Source: Azoarcus sp. | Lineage (GTDB): Bacteria; Pseudomonadota; Gammaproteobacteria; Burkholderiales; Rhodocyclaceae | Direction of reading: 5' to 3' | Length of the DNA stretch: 36,427 nucleotides | Assembly: GCA_031268195.1 (NCBI GenBank) | Contig: JAIRXQ010000024.1 | Coordinates: forward strand, 1 to 36,427 | Part shown: positions 1-8,758 of the stretch, one piece after another | How the letters are laid out: each line of letters opens with the position of its first letter | Position numbering within the stretch: the first letter of the stretch is position 1 | Notes under the pieces: generated by a model | The model's input: only the letters and a program-made list of their open reading frames with translations | Databases searched by the model: none | Told to the model about the DNA's origin: nothing | Position numbers and translations under genes: made by a program

Positions 1-120
1 ATGACGGTCAATCTCATTCGTCTCGATCCCATCCCGCGCAAAGGCGGCATCAAGGTGCGACGACTCGTCGCCGCAACTTCCGATCTCTATCGCGCACACT
101 TGTTCGGCATGGAGGTGTAG
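1..120 (+). CDS. 3' end of an unidentified gene (or 39-codon ORF)
   Basis: The frame is open from the first base and stops at TAG, giving 39 residues rich in Arg and Lys (about MTVNLIRLDPIPRKGG at the start). The first codon happens to be ATG, so a complete tiny protein cannot be excluded, but no upstream sequence is visible to show a ribosome binding site. A terminator-like hairpin begins 20 bp after the stop and points the same way, which supports a real transcript ending here. The gene converges on ntrC. I do not recognise the family and assign no function. Confidence 0.45.
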   Translation: MTVNLIRLDPIPRKGGIKVRRLVAATSDLYRAHLFGMEV

Positions 121-140
121 CGGCAAGCTGGGTTCGTGCG

Positions 141-184
141 ATTGCCCTGTACTACTTTGGAGATGGAGGGTGCAATGGTTTTTT
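141..184 (+). terminator. Intrinsic terminator after the first gene
   Basis: ATTGC (141-145) pairs with GCAAT (172-176) and CCT (146-148) with AGG (167-169). A run of six T follows at 179-184. It lies between the stop of the plus-strand ORF and the 3' end of convergent ntrC. The stem is short and interrupted, so confidence is moderate. Confidence 0.45.
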
Positions 185-208
185 GTGGGGATGTTGTGTG
201 GGGGGCAA

Positions 209-1627
<1,419 letters not shown>

Positions 1628-1640
1628 GGCGTCAGTATAC

Positions 1641-1655
1641 GCACTATTTTGGTGC
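1641..1655 (-). promoter_or_regulatory. NtrC-binding dyad in front of ntrC
   Basis: GCACTATTTTGGTGC matches the NtrC enhancer pattern GCACC-N5-GGTGC with one changed base in the left arm. It lies in the 76-bp ntrB-ntrC gap, 13 bp before the ntrC start codon, where bound protein could block a promoter or an elongating polymerase. Similar half sites occur upstream of glnA in this window. Confidence 0.6.
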
Positions 1656-1703
1656 GCCATGTTGGCCTTGCCTCCCATGTCGGCTTTGCCTCTCGACTTT
1701 GCC

Positions 1704-2780
1704 TCAATTCCGGCTGGTGATCGGAATCAGGACGGTGAAGCAGGTTCGCCCCGGACGGCTGCTGACGTCGATCATGCCTTGATGCCGTTCGACGAAGCTC
1801 TGCGCCAGCGACAGCCCCAGGCCGTTGCCGCCGTCGCGCCCCGACACGAGCGGATAGAAAATCTTGTCGCGGATCTCCTCCGGGATGCCGGGGCCGTCGT
1901 CGATGACTTGCAATTCCAGTGCCATCTTGTGACGGCGTTTGGCGAGCGTGACCTGACGCGCGATGCGGCTCCGCAAGACGATTTCGCCCTTGCCTTCGAG
2001 CGCCTGCGCCGCGTTGCGGGTGATGTTGAGCAGGGCCTGCATCAGTTGTTCGCGGTCGGCGGTCAGCTCCGGCAGGCTGGTGTCGTAGTCGCGCACGATG
2101 TCTACGTCGGGGAATTCGGCAAGGATCAGCTTGCGCACGCGTTCCAGTACGTCGTGGATGTTGAGTTGCATGGGGCGCATGACGTTGTGCGAAACCAGGA
2201 GGCGGCTCATCAGATCTTGCAGGCGATCGGCTTCCGAGATGATGACTTCGGTGTATTCGTGCAGTTGCGGGTCATTCAACTCGCTTTGCAGCAGTTGCGC
2301 CGAGCCGCGGATGCCGCCGAGCGGGTTTTTGATTTCGTGCGCGAGGTTGCGGATCAGTTCGCGGTTGGCCTGCTGCTGGTGCAGGAGTTGTTCTTCGCGC
2401 GCCACCCGCAGCTTGGCGTCGATGGGACGAAATTCGAGCAGCAGGCGGATGCCGTCGGCTTCCACGGGGGTGACGGTACAGTCGATGTTGAGTTCGTCGC
2501 TGCCGGGGCCGCGCACCTTGAGGTCTTGCCCGGTGTAGCTCCAGTCGGTGCGCAACGCGTTCTCAAGCGCGGCGGCGAGCGCGAGGGAGTCTCCGAGCAG
2601 GCTTTGCAGCGCTTGCCCGGCCAGTTTCTTCTGGCTGACGGCAAACAGGTTTTCGGCCGCCGGATTGAGATAGCGGATGGCGAGATCGCCATCGACGAGA
2701 ACGACCGCCGACGAGAGCAGATCAAGCCCGGCGAAAGGCTGCGGCGCGAGAGGGTGCGAGAAAGGGGGCGAGTGTGTCAT
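1704..2780 (-). CDS. ntrB: Nitrogen regulation sensor kinase NtrB
   Basis: This cytosolic histidine kinase/phosphatase responds to PII protein and sets the phosphorylation state of NtrC. The 358 residues hold a PAS domain (about 15-125), a dimerisation/phosphoacceptor domain with His148 in NLAHEIKNPLGGIRGS, and an ATP-binding domain with the N box (LLNITRNAAQAL), G1 box (DDGPGIP) and G2 box (GGNGLGLSLAQ). There are no membrane segments, as expected for NtrB. No clear ribosome binding site precedes the ATG; an 11-bp stem-loop occupies that place instead. It follows the DUF4124 gene by 63 bp and precedes ntrC, forming the usual glnA-ntrBC block. Confidence 0.95.
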   Translation of the reverse strand: MTHSPPFSHPLAPQPFAGLDLLSSAVVLVDGDLAIRYLNPAAENLFAVSQKKLAGQALQSLLGDSLALAAALENALRTDWSYTGQDLKVRGPGSDELNIDCTVTPVEADGIRLLLEFRPIDAKLRVAREEQLLHQQQANRELIRNLAHEIKNPLGGIRGSAQLLQSELNDPQLHEYTEVIISEADRLQDLMSRLLVSHNVMRPMQLNIHDVLERVRKLILAEFPDVDIVRDYDTSLPELTADREQLMQALLNITRNAAQALEGKGEIVLRSRIARQVTLAKRRHKMALELQVIDDGPGIPEEIRDKIFYPLVSGRDGGNGLGLSLAQSFVERHQGMIDVSSRPGRTCFTVLIPITSRN

Positions 2781-2783
2781 GGG

Positions 2784-2810
2784 CGGAAAGCATGCGTGCC
2801 ATGCTTTCCG
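2784..2810 (-). other. 11-bp stem-loop at the ntrB start
   Basis: CGGAAAGCATG (2784-2794) is perfectly complementary to CATGCTTTCCG (2800-2810) across a 5-nt loop. It ends 3 bp before the ntrB ATG and covers the place where a ribosome binding site would be. There is no T run after it, so a simple intrinsic terminator is unlikely. A translational block or a protein operator would fit. Confidence 0.5.
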
Positions 2811-2843
2811 TTAGCAAGTACCATGCCGCATGGCAGGCGGGGT

Positions 2844-3299
2844 TCAGCGCAGCCCGGAAAGTTCTTTGTTGAGCGCCTCGACGTTGCGCTCGCGGCGCTC
2901 CACGTCTTCTTTGTACGGTTGCAGGCGGTCGAGCACTTTTTGGTAGTTCTTTTCGCCGCCATTGCGTGTGGTTTCCTGTTCGGCCAGCACCTTGCGCGCT
3001 TCGTCGAGCGCGCTCTGTTCGCCCGCCAGTTCGCCTTCCAGCACTTCACGCCGCCCGGCGTCACGGGCGCGCTGCACATCTTCGGTCACGCGCGGGAAAG
3101 CGCCGGTGGCGGGCGTGCGCATCGAGATGGTCGATACCGCGCCCTCGTTGGTGAGCGCTTTGCAGCCCTTGCCGCCGCGATCATTGGTGTAGGAAACTTT
3201 GCCGTTGGCATCGAGGCACTTGAAAACGTCGGCCTGGGCGGTGAGCGGGGCAAGACCGAGGGCCAGTACGAAAGACAAAGCGAAGCGCGTGGAAATCAT
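2844..3299 (-). CDS. DUF4124-domain secreted protein
   Basis: The 151-residue protein begins with a signal peptide (MISTRFALSFVLALGLA, cleavage near AQA-DV). The short DUF4124 motif follows at the mature N-terminus (VFKCLDANGKVSYTND plus a second Cys in GGKGCKAL). The rest, from about residue 75, is charged and predicted to be coiled coil with many Glu, Arg and Lys. It is therefore probably a periplasmic or envelope protein of unknown role. Its place between glnA and ntrB on the same strand is common in betaproteobacteria. The two Cys residues could form a disulfide. No function is assigned. Confidence 0.85.
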   Translation of the reverse strand: MISTRFALSFVLALGLAPLTAQADVFKCLDANGKVSYTNDRGGKGCKALTNEGAVSTISMRTPATGAFPRVTEDVQRARDAGRREVLEGELAGEQSALDEARKVLAEQETTRNGGEKNYQKVLDRLQPYKEDVERRERNVEALNKELSGLR

Positions 3300-3404
3300 G
3301 ATCGTATCCCAAATTTTTCAAGTCTGCGAAAACGGTGCGCGAGGATCGAAATTACACCATTCTGGCGACAAGTGACATATGTTCGGAAATTGGGGCTGCC
3401 AACT

Positions 3405-3432
3405 GTGACACGACCTCGGTGACACGACCCCG
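3405..3432. repeat. Two tandem 14-bp repeats
   Basis: GTGACACGACCTCG at 3405-3418 is followed directly by GTGACACGACCCCG at 3419-3432, with one base different. The pair lies between glnA and the DUF4124 gene, just beyond the glnA terminator. No function can be inferred. Confidence 0.6.
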
Positions 3433-3471
3433 GTAACCCGGCTTCGCTCAACGCCGCCTGACGCGCGCGGA

Positions 3472-3500
3472 TAAAAAAAGGACGGGCCAGAAGCCCGTCC
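3472..3500 (-). terminator. Intrinsic terminator of glnA
   Basis: GGACGGGC (3480-3487) pairs with GCCCGTCC (3493-3500) around a CAGAA loop. Seven A on the plus strand (3473-3479) give a U tract when read from the minus strand. It lies 21 bp after the glnA stop codon. Confidence 0.9.
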
Positions 3501-3521
3501 TGTCGTGACTCGCCCGAGCGT

Positions 3522-4934
3522 TCAGCAGCTGTAGTACAGATCGAATTCGACCGGGTGCGTGGTCATGCGGAAACGGGTGACTTCTTCGTTTTTCAACTCG
3601 ATGTAGGCGTCGATGAAGTCGTTGGAGAACACGCCGCCACGGGTCATGAACTCACGATCCTTGTCGAGATAATCGAGCGCCTGATCCAGGCTGGAGCACA
3701 CGGTCGGGATCTTGGCGTCTTCTTCCGGCGGCAGATCGTAGAGGTTCTTGTCGGCGGGATCGCCCGGATGGATTTTGTTCTGGATGCCGTCCAGACCGGC
3801 CATCACCAGCGCCGCGAACGCGAGGTACGGATTGGCCGTCGGGTCGGGGAAACGCACTTCGGCACGGCGGCCCTTCGGGTTGGCGACATACGGAATGCGG
3901 ATCGAGGCCGAGCGGTTGCGGGCGGAATAGGCGAGCTTCACCGGCGCTTCAAAGCCGGGCACCAGCCGCTTGTACGAGTTGGTGCCGGGGTTGGTGATGG
4001 CGTTCAGGGCGCGCGCGTGCTTGATGATGCCGCCGATGTAGTAGAGCGCCAGCTCCGACAGTCCCGCATAGCCGTTGCCCGCGAACAGGTTTTGGCCGTC
4101 TTTCCACAGCGACTGGTGCACGTGCATGCCGGAGCCGTTGTCGCCGACGATGGGTTTCGGCATGAAGGTGGCGGTCTTGCCGTACTGGTGCGCGACGTTG
4201 TGCACCACGTACTTGAGGATTTGCGTCCAGTCGGCGCGGCGAACCAGCGGCGCGAATTTGGTGCCGATTTCGCACTGGCCGGCGGTGGCGACTTCGTGGT
4301 GATGCACTTCGACGACGACGCCGACTTGTTCCAGCGCCAGCACCATCGCGGCGCGGATGTCGTTGAGGCTGTCGACCGGGGGAACCGGGAAGTAGCCGCC
4401 CTTGACGCGCGGACGGTGCCCGGTGTTGCCGCCCTCGAATTTTTCGCCCGAAGCCCACGCCGCTTCTTCCGAAAATACTCTGACGTAGGAGCCGGACATG
4501 TCGACCGACCATTCGACGGCGTCGAACACGAAAAATTCGGGCTCCGGCCCAAAGTAGGCGACGTCGGCAATGCCGGTGCTCTTGAGATAAGCCTCGGCAC
4601 GCTTGGCGATGGAGCGCGGGTCGCGGTCGTAGCCCTTGCCATCGGACGGTTCGACCACATCGCAGGTCAGCACCAGCGTGGTTTCGTCGAAGAAGGGGTC
4701 GATGAAGGCCGATTCGGCATCCGGCAGCAGGGTCATGTCGGAGGCTTGAATGCCCTTCCAGCCCGCGATCGAGGAGCCGTCGAACATATGGCCGTGCTCG
4801 AAGACGTCCTCCTCGAACGCGCTGATGGGCACGCCCACGTGCTGTTCTTTGCCACGGGTGTCGGTAAAGCGGTAGTCGACGAAGCGGACCTCGTTGTCCT
4901 GAATCAACTTCATGACCTCTTGCGGGGTAGACAT
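3522..4934 (-). CDS. glnA: Glutamine synthetase type I (GSI-beta)
   Basis: This enzyme makes glutamine from glutamate, ammonia and ATP and is the main entry of ammonium at low concentration. The 470 residues match the usual 468-470 of dodecameric GSI. They include the beta-grasp N-terminus ([18 protein letters not shown]), the metal/ATP core ([28 protein letters not shown]) and [18 protein letters not shown]. The adenylylation loop [10 protein letters not shown] near residue 400 carries the target Tyr, so GlnE-type control is expected. The start MSTPQEVM was chosen because AGGAGT lies six bases before it; the longer frame is a Ser-Ala repeat from the leader. It is transcribed from a sigma-54 promoter with NtrC sites and closed by its own terminator. 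Confidence 0.98.
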   Translation of the reverse strand: MSTPQEVMKLIQDNEVRFVDYRFTDTRGKEQHVGVPISAFEEDVFEHGHMFDGSSIAGWKGIQASDMTLLPDAESAFIDPFFDETTLVLTCDVVEPSDGKGYDRDPRSIAKRAEAYLKSTGIADVAYFGPEPEFFVFDAVEWSVDMSGSYVRVFSEEAAWASGEKFEGGNTGHRPRVKGGYFPVPPVDSLNDIRAAMVLALEQVGVVVEVHHHEVATAGQCEIGTKFAPLVRRADWTQILKYVVHNVAHQYGKTATFMPKPIVGDNGSGMHVHQSLWKDGQNLFAGNGYAGLSELALYYIGGIIKHARALNAITNPGTNSYKRLVPGFEAPVKLAYSARNRSASIRIPYVANPKGRRAEVRFPDPTANPYLAFAALVMAGLDGIQNKIHPGDPADKNLYDLPPEEDAKIPTVCSSLDQALDYLDKDREFMTRGGVFSNDFIDAYIELKNEEVTRFRMTTHPVEFDLYYSC

Positions 4935-5030
4935 AATCACTCCTGATGAAATGGTTCTTGCGAGTACAGAGGCGGATGCAGATGCGGATGCGGACGTGAA
5001 TACGGCCAGACTTCCGTTGTCGCGGAGCAA

Positions 5031-5046
5031 AGCAGCATCCGTGCCA
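5031..5046 (-). promoter_or_regulatory. Sigma-54 promoter of glnA
   Basis: Read on the minus strand the site is TGGCACGGATGCTGCT. It matches TGGCACG-N4-TTGCW at 15 of 16 scored or free positions, with the invariant GG and GC ten bases apart. Transcription would start near 5019-5021, leaving a leader of about 85 nt before glnA. Two NtrC-like dyads are centred about 96 and 127 bp upstream of that start. Confidence 0.85.
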
Positions 5047-5108
5047 TTCAGCTTTGGCCCGCAGGCATTGTGTCACAAGGCCACGAGAAAAACAGAGGGC
5101 ATTATTTC

Positions 5109-5123
5109 GCACCAAACGGGTGC
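5109..5123 (-). promoter_or_regulatory. NtrC-binding site, promoter-proximal
   Basis: GCACCAAACGGGTGC has perfect GCACC/GGTGC arms around a 5-bp centre, the NtrC enhancer pattern. It is centred about 63 bp upstream of the -24 edge of the sigma-54 promoter. Confidence 0.75.
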
Positions 5124-5139
5124 CCTCCTGCGCACGAAT

Positions 5140-5154
5140 GCCTTATTTTGGTGC
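5140..5154 (-). promoter_or_regulatory. NtrC-binding site, promoter-distal, weaker
   Basis: GCCTTATTTTGGTGC has a perfect right arm (GGTGC) but a degenerate left arm. It is centred 31 bp, or three helical turns, from the stronger site, the spacing expected for cooperative NtrC dimers. It overlaps the last codons of the upstream transporter gene. Confidence 0.5.
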
Positions 5155-6315
5155 GATTTTGCGGTAATACGCAATACGCCGACAGTATGGGTGCGCCGCC
5201 AGCCAAGTGTCCATGCGCCGTTTGAGTGCATCGGCCTCGGACGTGGCGGCTTCGGGCGCGGCGGCGTCCGGGTCGAGAAAGGCTTCCACTTCGAGGCAGT
5301 GCGCGAAGTAATGCACTTGCAGGCGCGTGAACGCCTCCGCCCCGGCGAGCGCCGCCAGATCGGCGAATACGGTATCGCGCCCCGGCAGGCGGGCGATGGC
5401 GGGCGGCGCGTCGGTGTCGTCCTCGGTGTCGATGTGCACAAGCACTTCGCTTACTTCGGGGAAAGCCTCGCGCACCGCGAGTGCGACGCCATCCGAGATG
5501 TAATGCCCTTCCGAGACTGTGATGCGCGGATCGACTTGCACATGGGCGTCGCACAGCACGCGATGCGCCATGCGCCGCGTGCGCAACTCGTGCAGCCCGG
5601 CCACGCCCGGCGTGGCGGCGATGATCCGGCGCATCTTGTCCAGCTCTTCCGGCGACAACCCGGTGTCGATCAACTCGCGCACCGCGCCCCAGCCAAGGCG
5701 GATGCCCATGCGCAAAATGAGGAAGCCCACCACGGCGGCGGCCAGCGGTTCCAGAAACGGATACCCGGCAAGGCTGCCCGCAATGCCGATGGCCACTACG
5801 AGCGATGAAGCGGCATCCGAGCGCGCATGCCATGCATTTGCTTCCAGCAACGGCGCTTGCAGGCGGCGCGAGGCGGCCAGCGTGAAGCGAAAGAGGGCTT
5901 CCTTCGCCGCCAGCGTGACCAGCGCCATGGCCAGCGCCACCGGATGCAGCGGCGCTTGCGTCCCCATGCTTTGCAGACGCATGCCCGAGGTCCACAGAAA
6001 GCCGATCCCCACCACGACCAGCGCGGCCCCCAGCAGCAGCGACATCACCGTTTCGATGCGCCCGTGCCCGTAAGGATGATCGAGATCGGCGGGATTCGCA
6101 CCGCGCTGCCCGGCCACCAGCACCATGAAATCCGTGACCAGATCGGAGAGCGTGTGCGCGGCATCGGCCACGAGGCTAAAGGCGTGCGCGTACAGGCCGA
6201 CGGCGATCTGGCCGAGCGTGAGCACCGTGTTGGTGGTGATGGCCACCAGCGTCGTGCGCCGGATCGCGCTGCTGCGCGCGGCGCGATCGGGGGAAAAGGA
6301 CGGGTTCGGAATCAT
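5143..6315 (-). CDS. Cation diffusion facilitator (CDF) family metal exporter
   Basis: This is a membrane antiporter expected to export Zn2+ or a similar divalent metal. The 390 residues contain six hydrophobic segments between about residues 20 and 200. TM2 carries HTLSD (H54, D58) and TM5 carries HARSD (H163, D167), the HxxxD pairs that form the transport site; this HD-HD pattern is typical of zinc-type members. DHPYGHGRIE between TM2 and TM3 is a further CDF signature. A cytoplasmic metal-binding-like domain follows (GVAGLHELRTRRMAHRV, HVQVDPRITVSEGH). About 70 extra residues at the C-terminus are unusual, since CDF proteins are commonly near 300 residues. The ribosome binding site is weak. 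The metal cannot be fixed from sequence alone. Confidence 0.88.
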   Translation of the reverse strand: MIPNPSFSPDRAARSSAIRRTTLVAITTNTVLTLGQIAVGLYAHAFSLVADAAHTLSDLVTDFMVLVAGQRGANPADLDHPYGHGRIETVMSLLLGAALVVVGIGFLWTSGMRLQSMGTQAPLHPVALAMALVTLAAKEALFRFTLAASRRLQAPLLEANAWHARSDAASSLVVAIGIAGSLAGYPFLEPLAAAVVGFLILRMGIRLGWGAVRELIDTGLSPEELDKMRRIIAATPGVAGLHELRTRRMAHRVLCDAHVQVDPRITVSEGHYISDGVALAVREAFPEVSEVLVHIDTEDDTDAPPAIARLPGRDTVFADLAALAGAEAFTRLQVHYFAHCLEVEAFLDPDAAAPEAATSEADALKRRMDTWLAAHPYCRRIAYYRKIAPK

Positions 6316-6398
6316 GGGCGCAGAATTATGGGCGCAAAATCATGGCGAATAGGCGACGGGGTTATACTCGTGCCCCCCGATTTTAGCCGGATACGGTC

Positions 6399-6851
6399 AT
6401 GCCCACCCTCAACGACTTGCTCGAACTCGCACACAAACGCGCAATCGAACTGGATTTGCCCTATCAGGGGGCGCTTACGCCCGCCGAAGCCCATCAGGTC
6501 TGGCAGCTCGCGCCCGGATCGAAGCTCGTCGACATCCGCACTCGTCCCGAACTCGAATTCGTCGGGCAAATCCCCGCGACGGTCAATCTCGAATACGAAT
6601 TGTGGCCGAGCGGTAAGGTCAACAACCGCTTCATGATGCAACTGCGCCAACTGGTCAGCCCCGAAGCGCTGGTGATGTTCATCTGCCGCTCCGCGCGGCG
6701 CTCGGACGAAGTCGCGCGCATGGCCGCAAAAAACGGTTACAGCAACTGTTACAACGTGCTCGAAGGTTTCGAGGGCGTCAAGGATGCCAACAACCAGCGC
6801 GGACATATCGGCGGCTGGAAACTGGCGGGCCTGCCCTGGTCGCAGGACTGA
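6399..6851 (+). CDS. Rhodanese-domain protein
   Basis: This 150-residue single-domain protein has the CDC25/rhodanese fold. The active-site loop is FICRSARRSDEVA with the likely catalytic Cys96, and an earlier VDIRTRPELEFVGQIP motif is typical of the family. Such proteins carry a persulfide on the Cys and move sulfur between carriers. It has no signal peptide or membrane segment, so it is likely cytosolic. It lies 31 bp upstream of nadA on the same strand. A sulfur-handling role next to an iron-sulfur enzyme is plausible but is only an inference. TATACT at 6363-6368 could be its -10 element. Confidence 0.88.
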   Translation: MPTLNDLLELAHKRAIELDLPYQGALTPAEAHQVWQLAPGSKLVDIRTRPELEFVGQIPATVNLEYELWPSGKVNNRFMMQLRQLVSPEALVMFICRSARRSDEVARMAAKNGYSNCYNVLEGFEGVKDANNQRGHIGGWKLAGLPWSQD

Positions 6852-6882
6852 ACCGCACGCACCCCGCGGGAGAACGAACGAT

Positions 6883-7983
6883 ATGCCCACCACCGCGCTG
6901 AGTTTCGAGCATTACGCCGCGCTCCCGGAAGCCGAAGCGCACGCCCGCATCCTCGCGGCACGCACCCAGCTCGGCCCGCGCGCCGTGCTGCTGTGCCACC
7001 ACTACCAGCGCGCCGAGGTCTATCGCCACGCCGATCTCACTGGCGATTCGCTCAAGCTCGCACGCCTTGCGGCGCAAACCGACGCCACATTCATCGTTTT
7101 CTGTGGCGTGCACTTCATGGCCGAAGTCGCGGACATTCTTTCGCGCCCCGCACAGACCGCCGTGCTGCCCGATCTCGCCGCGGGCTGTTCGATGGCAGAC
7201 ATGGCCAATCTCGCCAAAGTCGAGCGCTGCTGGCGTGAACTCGCCGCCGTGCTCGGTGCGCCCGACGAAAAGATCACCCCCGTCACCTACATCAACTCCG
7301 CCGCCGATCTCAAAGCGTTCTGCGGCGCGCACGGCGGCATCGTCTGTACCTCCACCAACGCCCCGAAGATCGTCGACTGGGCGCTGGCGCGCCGCGAAAA
7401 AGTGCTGTTCTTCCCCGATCAGCACCTCGGCCGCTGGACGGGTTACAAAAAAGGCATCCCGCTCGACGAGATGGCGGTGTGGGACCCCGATCTCGAAAAC
7501 GGCGGACTCACCCCCGCCGAAATCGAAAAAGCCCGCATCCTGCTCTGGAAAGGGTATTGCTCCGTGCACCAGATGTTCCAGCCCGAACACATCCACCGCT
7601 GGCGCGCGCAGTACCCGGACGGCTTCGTCATCACGCACCCCGAATGCAGCCTCGATGTCTGCCGCGCCTCCGATCACGTCGGCTCCACCGAATTCATCCG
7701 CGACATCATCACCGCCGCGCCGCAGGGCACGCACTGGCTGGTCGGCACCGAGCTGAACCTCGTCGAGCGCCTCGCGCAAGAGCTGAAGCCACAAGGCAAA
7801 ACCGTTCAGTTCATGTCCCCGATCGTGTGCATGTGCTCCACGATGCAGCGCATCGATCTGCCGCACCTTGCGTGGACGCTGGAAAACCTCGTCGCCGGCA
7901 ATGTGGTCAACCCCATCCGCGTCCCCGCGCACGAAGCGGAAATGGCGCGTGTGGCGCTGGCGAGGATGCTGGAAGTGTCATAG
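6883..7983 (+). CDS. nadA: Quinolinate synthase A
   Basis: NadA condenses iminoaspartate with dihydroxyacetone phosphate to quinolinate in de novo NAD synthesis, using a [4Fe-4S] cluster. The 366-residue protein shows the three repeated family motifs: LLCHHYQRAEVYRHADLTGD near residue 40, LAAGCSMADMAN (C102), KGYCSVHQMFQPEHI (C226), THPECSLDVC and IVCMCSTMQRIDLPHL (C316/C318). The cluster-ligand Cys residues are among these. The start MPTTALSF was chosen for its GGGAG upstream; a longer frame begins inside the rhodanese gene without domain support. No nadB or nadC is adjacent. No convincing terminator was seen after the stop. Confidence 0.95.
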   Translation: MPTTALSFEHYAALPEAEAHARILAARTQLGPRAVLLCHHYQRAEVYRHADLTGDSLKLARLAAQTDATFIVFCGVHFMAEVADILSRPAQTAVLPDLAAGCSMADMANLAKVERCWRELAAVLGAPDEKITPVTYINSAADLKAFCGAHGGIVCTSTNAPKIVDWALARREKVLFFPDQHLGRWTGYKKGIPLDEMAVWDPDLENGGLTPAEIEKARILLWKGYCSVHQMFQPEHIHRWRAQYPDGFVITHPECSLDVCRASDHVGSTEFIRDIITAAPQGTHWLVGTELNLVERLAQELKPQGKTVQFMSPIVCMCSTMQRIDLPHLAWTLENLVAGNVVNPIRVPAHEAEMARVALARMLEVS

Positions 7984-8056
7984 CAAGCGGCCGATTTCCG
8001 TCATTCCTACACAATGAAGTCGTTTTTCTTACCCACGATGGATGAGCGGGAAAGCG

Positions 8057-8085
8057 TTATTATTGTGGATCGAATTGCCTATAAT
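8057..8085 (+). promoter_or_regulatory. Candidate promoter of the metal-ATPase cassette
   Basis: A perfect -10 hexamer TATAAT lies at 8080-8085. A poor -35 (TTATTA, 8057-8062) is 17 bp upstream. Transcription would start near 8092, at the beginning of the four 10-bp repeats. The weak -35 suggests dependence on an activator. Confidence 0.5.
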
Positions 8086-8089
8086 TCTT

Positions 8090-8129
8090 CCCATCGCAGC
8101 CCATCGCGGCTCATCGCGACCCATCGCGA
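8090..8129 (+). repeat. Four tandem 10-bp repeats in the cassette leader
   Basis: Four head-to-tail copies of a CCCATCGCGR unit occur: CCCATCGCAG, CCCATCGCGG, CTCATCGCGA and CCCATCGCGA. The period is one helical turn, so all copies face the same side of the DNA. They begin at the inferred transcription start and end 18 bp before the first gene of the cassette. Confidence 0.8.
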
Positions 8130-8147
8130 CACTACCCGGAAACGCAC

Positions 8148-8405
8148 ATGGCATCATCGACCGTCCTTCCTGCCGCCTTGCCCACACGGGGCGGGGACGT
8201 ACAACGCGCCCCGACAAACCGCAGGCATGCGCAGCGCGCGCGCAAGCTGAATCGTGTCGCCAAGGCGGGCATGTTGTTGAGCCTCGCGGCCTCGCTCGCT
8301 TTTGCGGCGGGCGGCAAACGGCGGGCGCACGTCGTCAGCGGAGGGGTGTTCGTCGCCTGCCTGGGGCTGCATCTCTGGCACCACCGCAACAGGATGATGC
8401 GATGA
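8148..8405 (+). CDS. Small two-helix membrane protein, first gene of metal-ATPase cassette
   Basis: This 85-residue protein has a basic N-terminal half (RRHAQRARKLNRVAKAG). Two short hydrophobic segments follow (GMLLSLAASLAFAAG and VVSGGVFVACLGLHLW) with an HHRNRMMR tail, so it is probably a small inner-membrane protein with a cytoplasmic N-terminus. It overlaps the next gene by ATGA, which indicates translational coupling. I do not recognise a named family. Its position suggests an accessory subunit of the P-type ATPase encoded four genes downstream. Confidence 0.65.
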   Translation: MASSTVLPAALPTRGGDVQRAPTNRRHAQRARKLNRVAKAGMLLSLAASLAFAAGGKRRAHVVSGGVFVACLGLHLWHHRNRMMR

Positions 8406-8743
8406 GCGCAGACCTCTCCGGACGCCTGCGCGCCCTGACCGGGCTGCTTACCGTTGCGCACCACATTCCGGGACGCATTCGCCTGAAGCTGAATGTGGGG
8501 GCGTTGCCCGGCGGCATCAGTCTCGAAACGAAGCGTTTCGGCAGCGCGCTCGACAGCATCTCCGGCATTCACGGCATTCATTTCAACAAGCTGGCCCGTT
8601 CGGTTACCGTGGAGTACGACAACCGGGCCATCCCGGATCGGGCTTGGCCCGACCTGCTGGCAAACCGGCCTTCGCCGGAGGCCGCGGCGCTGTTGAACCG
8701 TTTGCAGGAAGGCTACTCTCATCTGCAAGCCCCTGATAACTAA
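8402..8743 (+). CDS. HMA-like (heavy-metal-associated fold) accessory protein without metal cysteines
   Basis: The 113-residue protein has a central stretch HHIPGRIRLKLNVGAL...IHGIHFNKLARSVTVEYD that fits the ferredoxin-like beta-alpha-beta pattern of separate HMA_2-type proteins encoded beside P-type ATPases. It contains no Cys, so the CxxC metal site of classical HMA domains is absent. It has no signal peptide. The start is fixed by the ATGA overlap with the upstream gene. The downstream ATPase lacks an N-terminal HMA domain, so this protein may supply a regulatory or docking function in trans; that is inference. Confidence 0.7.
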   Translation: MSADLSGRLRALTGLLTVAHHIPGRIRLKLNVGALPGGISLETKRFGSALDSISGIHGIHFNKLARSVTVEYDNRAIPDRAWPDLLANRPSPEAAALLNRLQEGYSHLQAPDN

Positions 8744-8758
8744 AGGAGGAAACCAAAC

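Noticed and set aside
3300-3360. Possible promoter of the DUF4124 gene (TGTCAC and TAATTT)
   Set aside because: Too few matches to consensus to support.
8029-8250. Short ORF starting MKSFFLPTMDERESV before the metal-ATPase cassette
   Set aside because: It crosses the likely promoter and the 10-bp repeats and has no family match; its tail is in another frame of a real gene.
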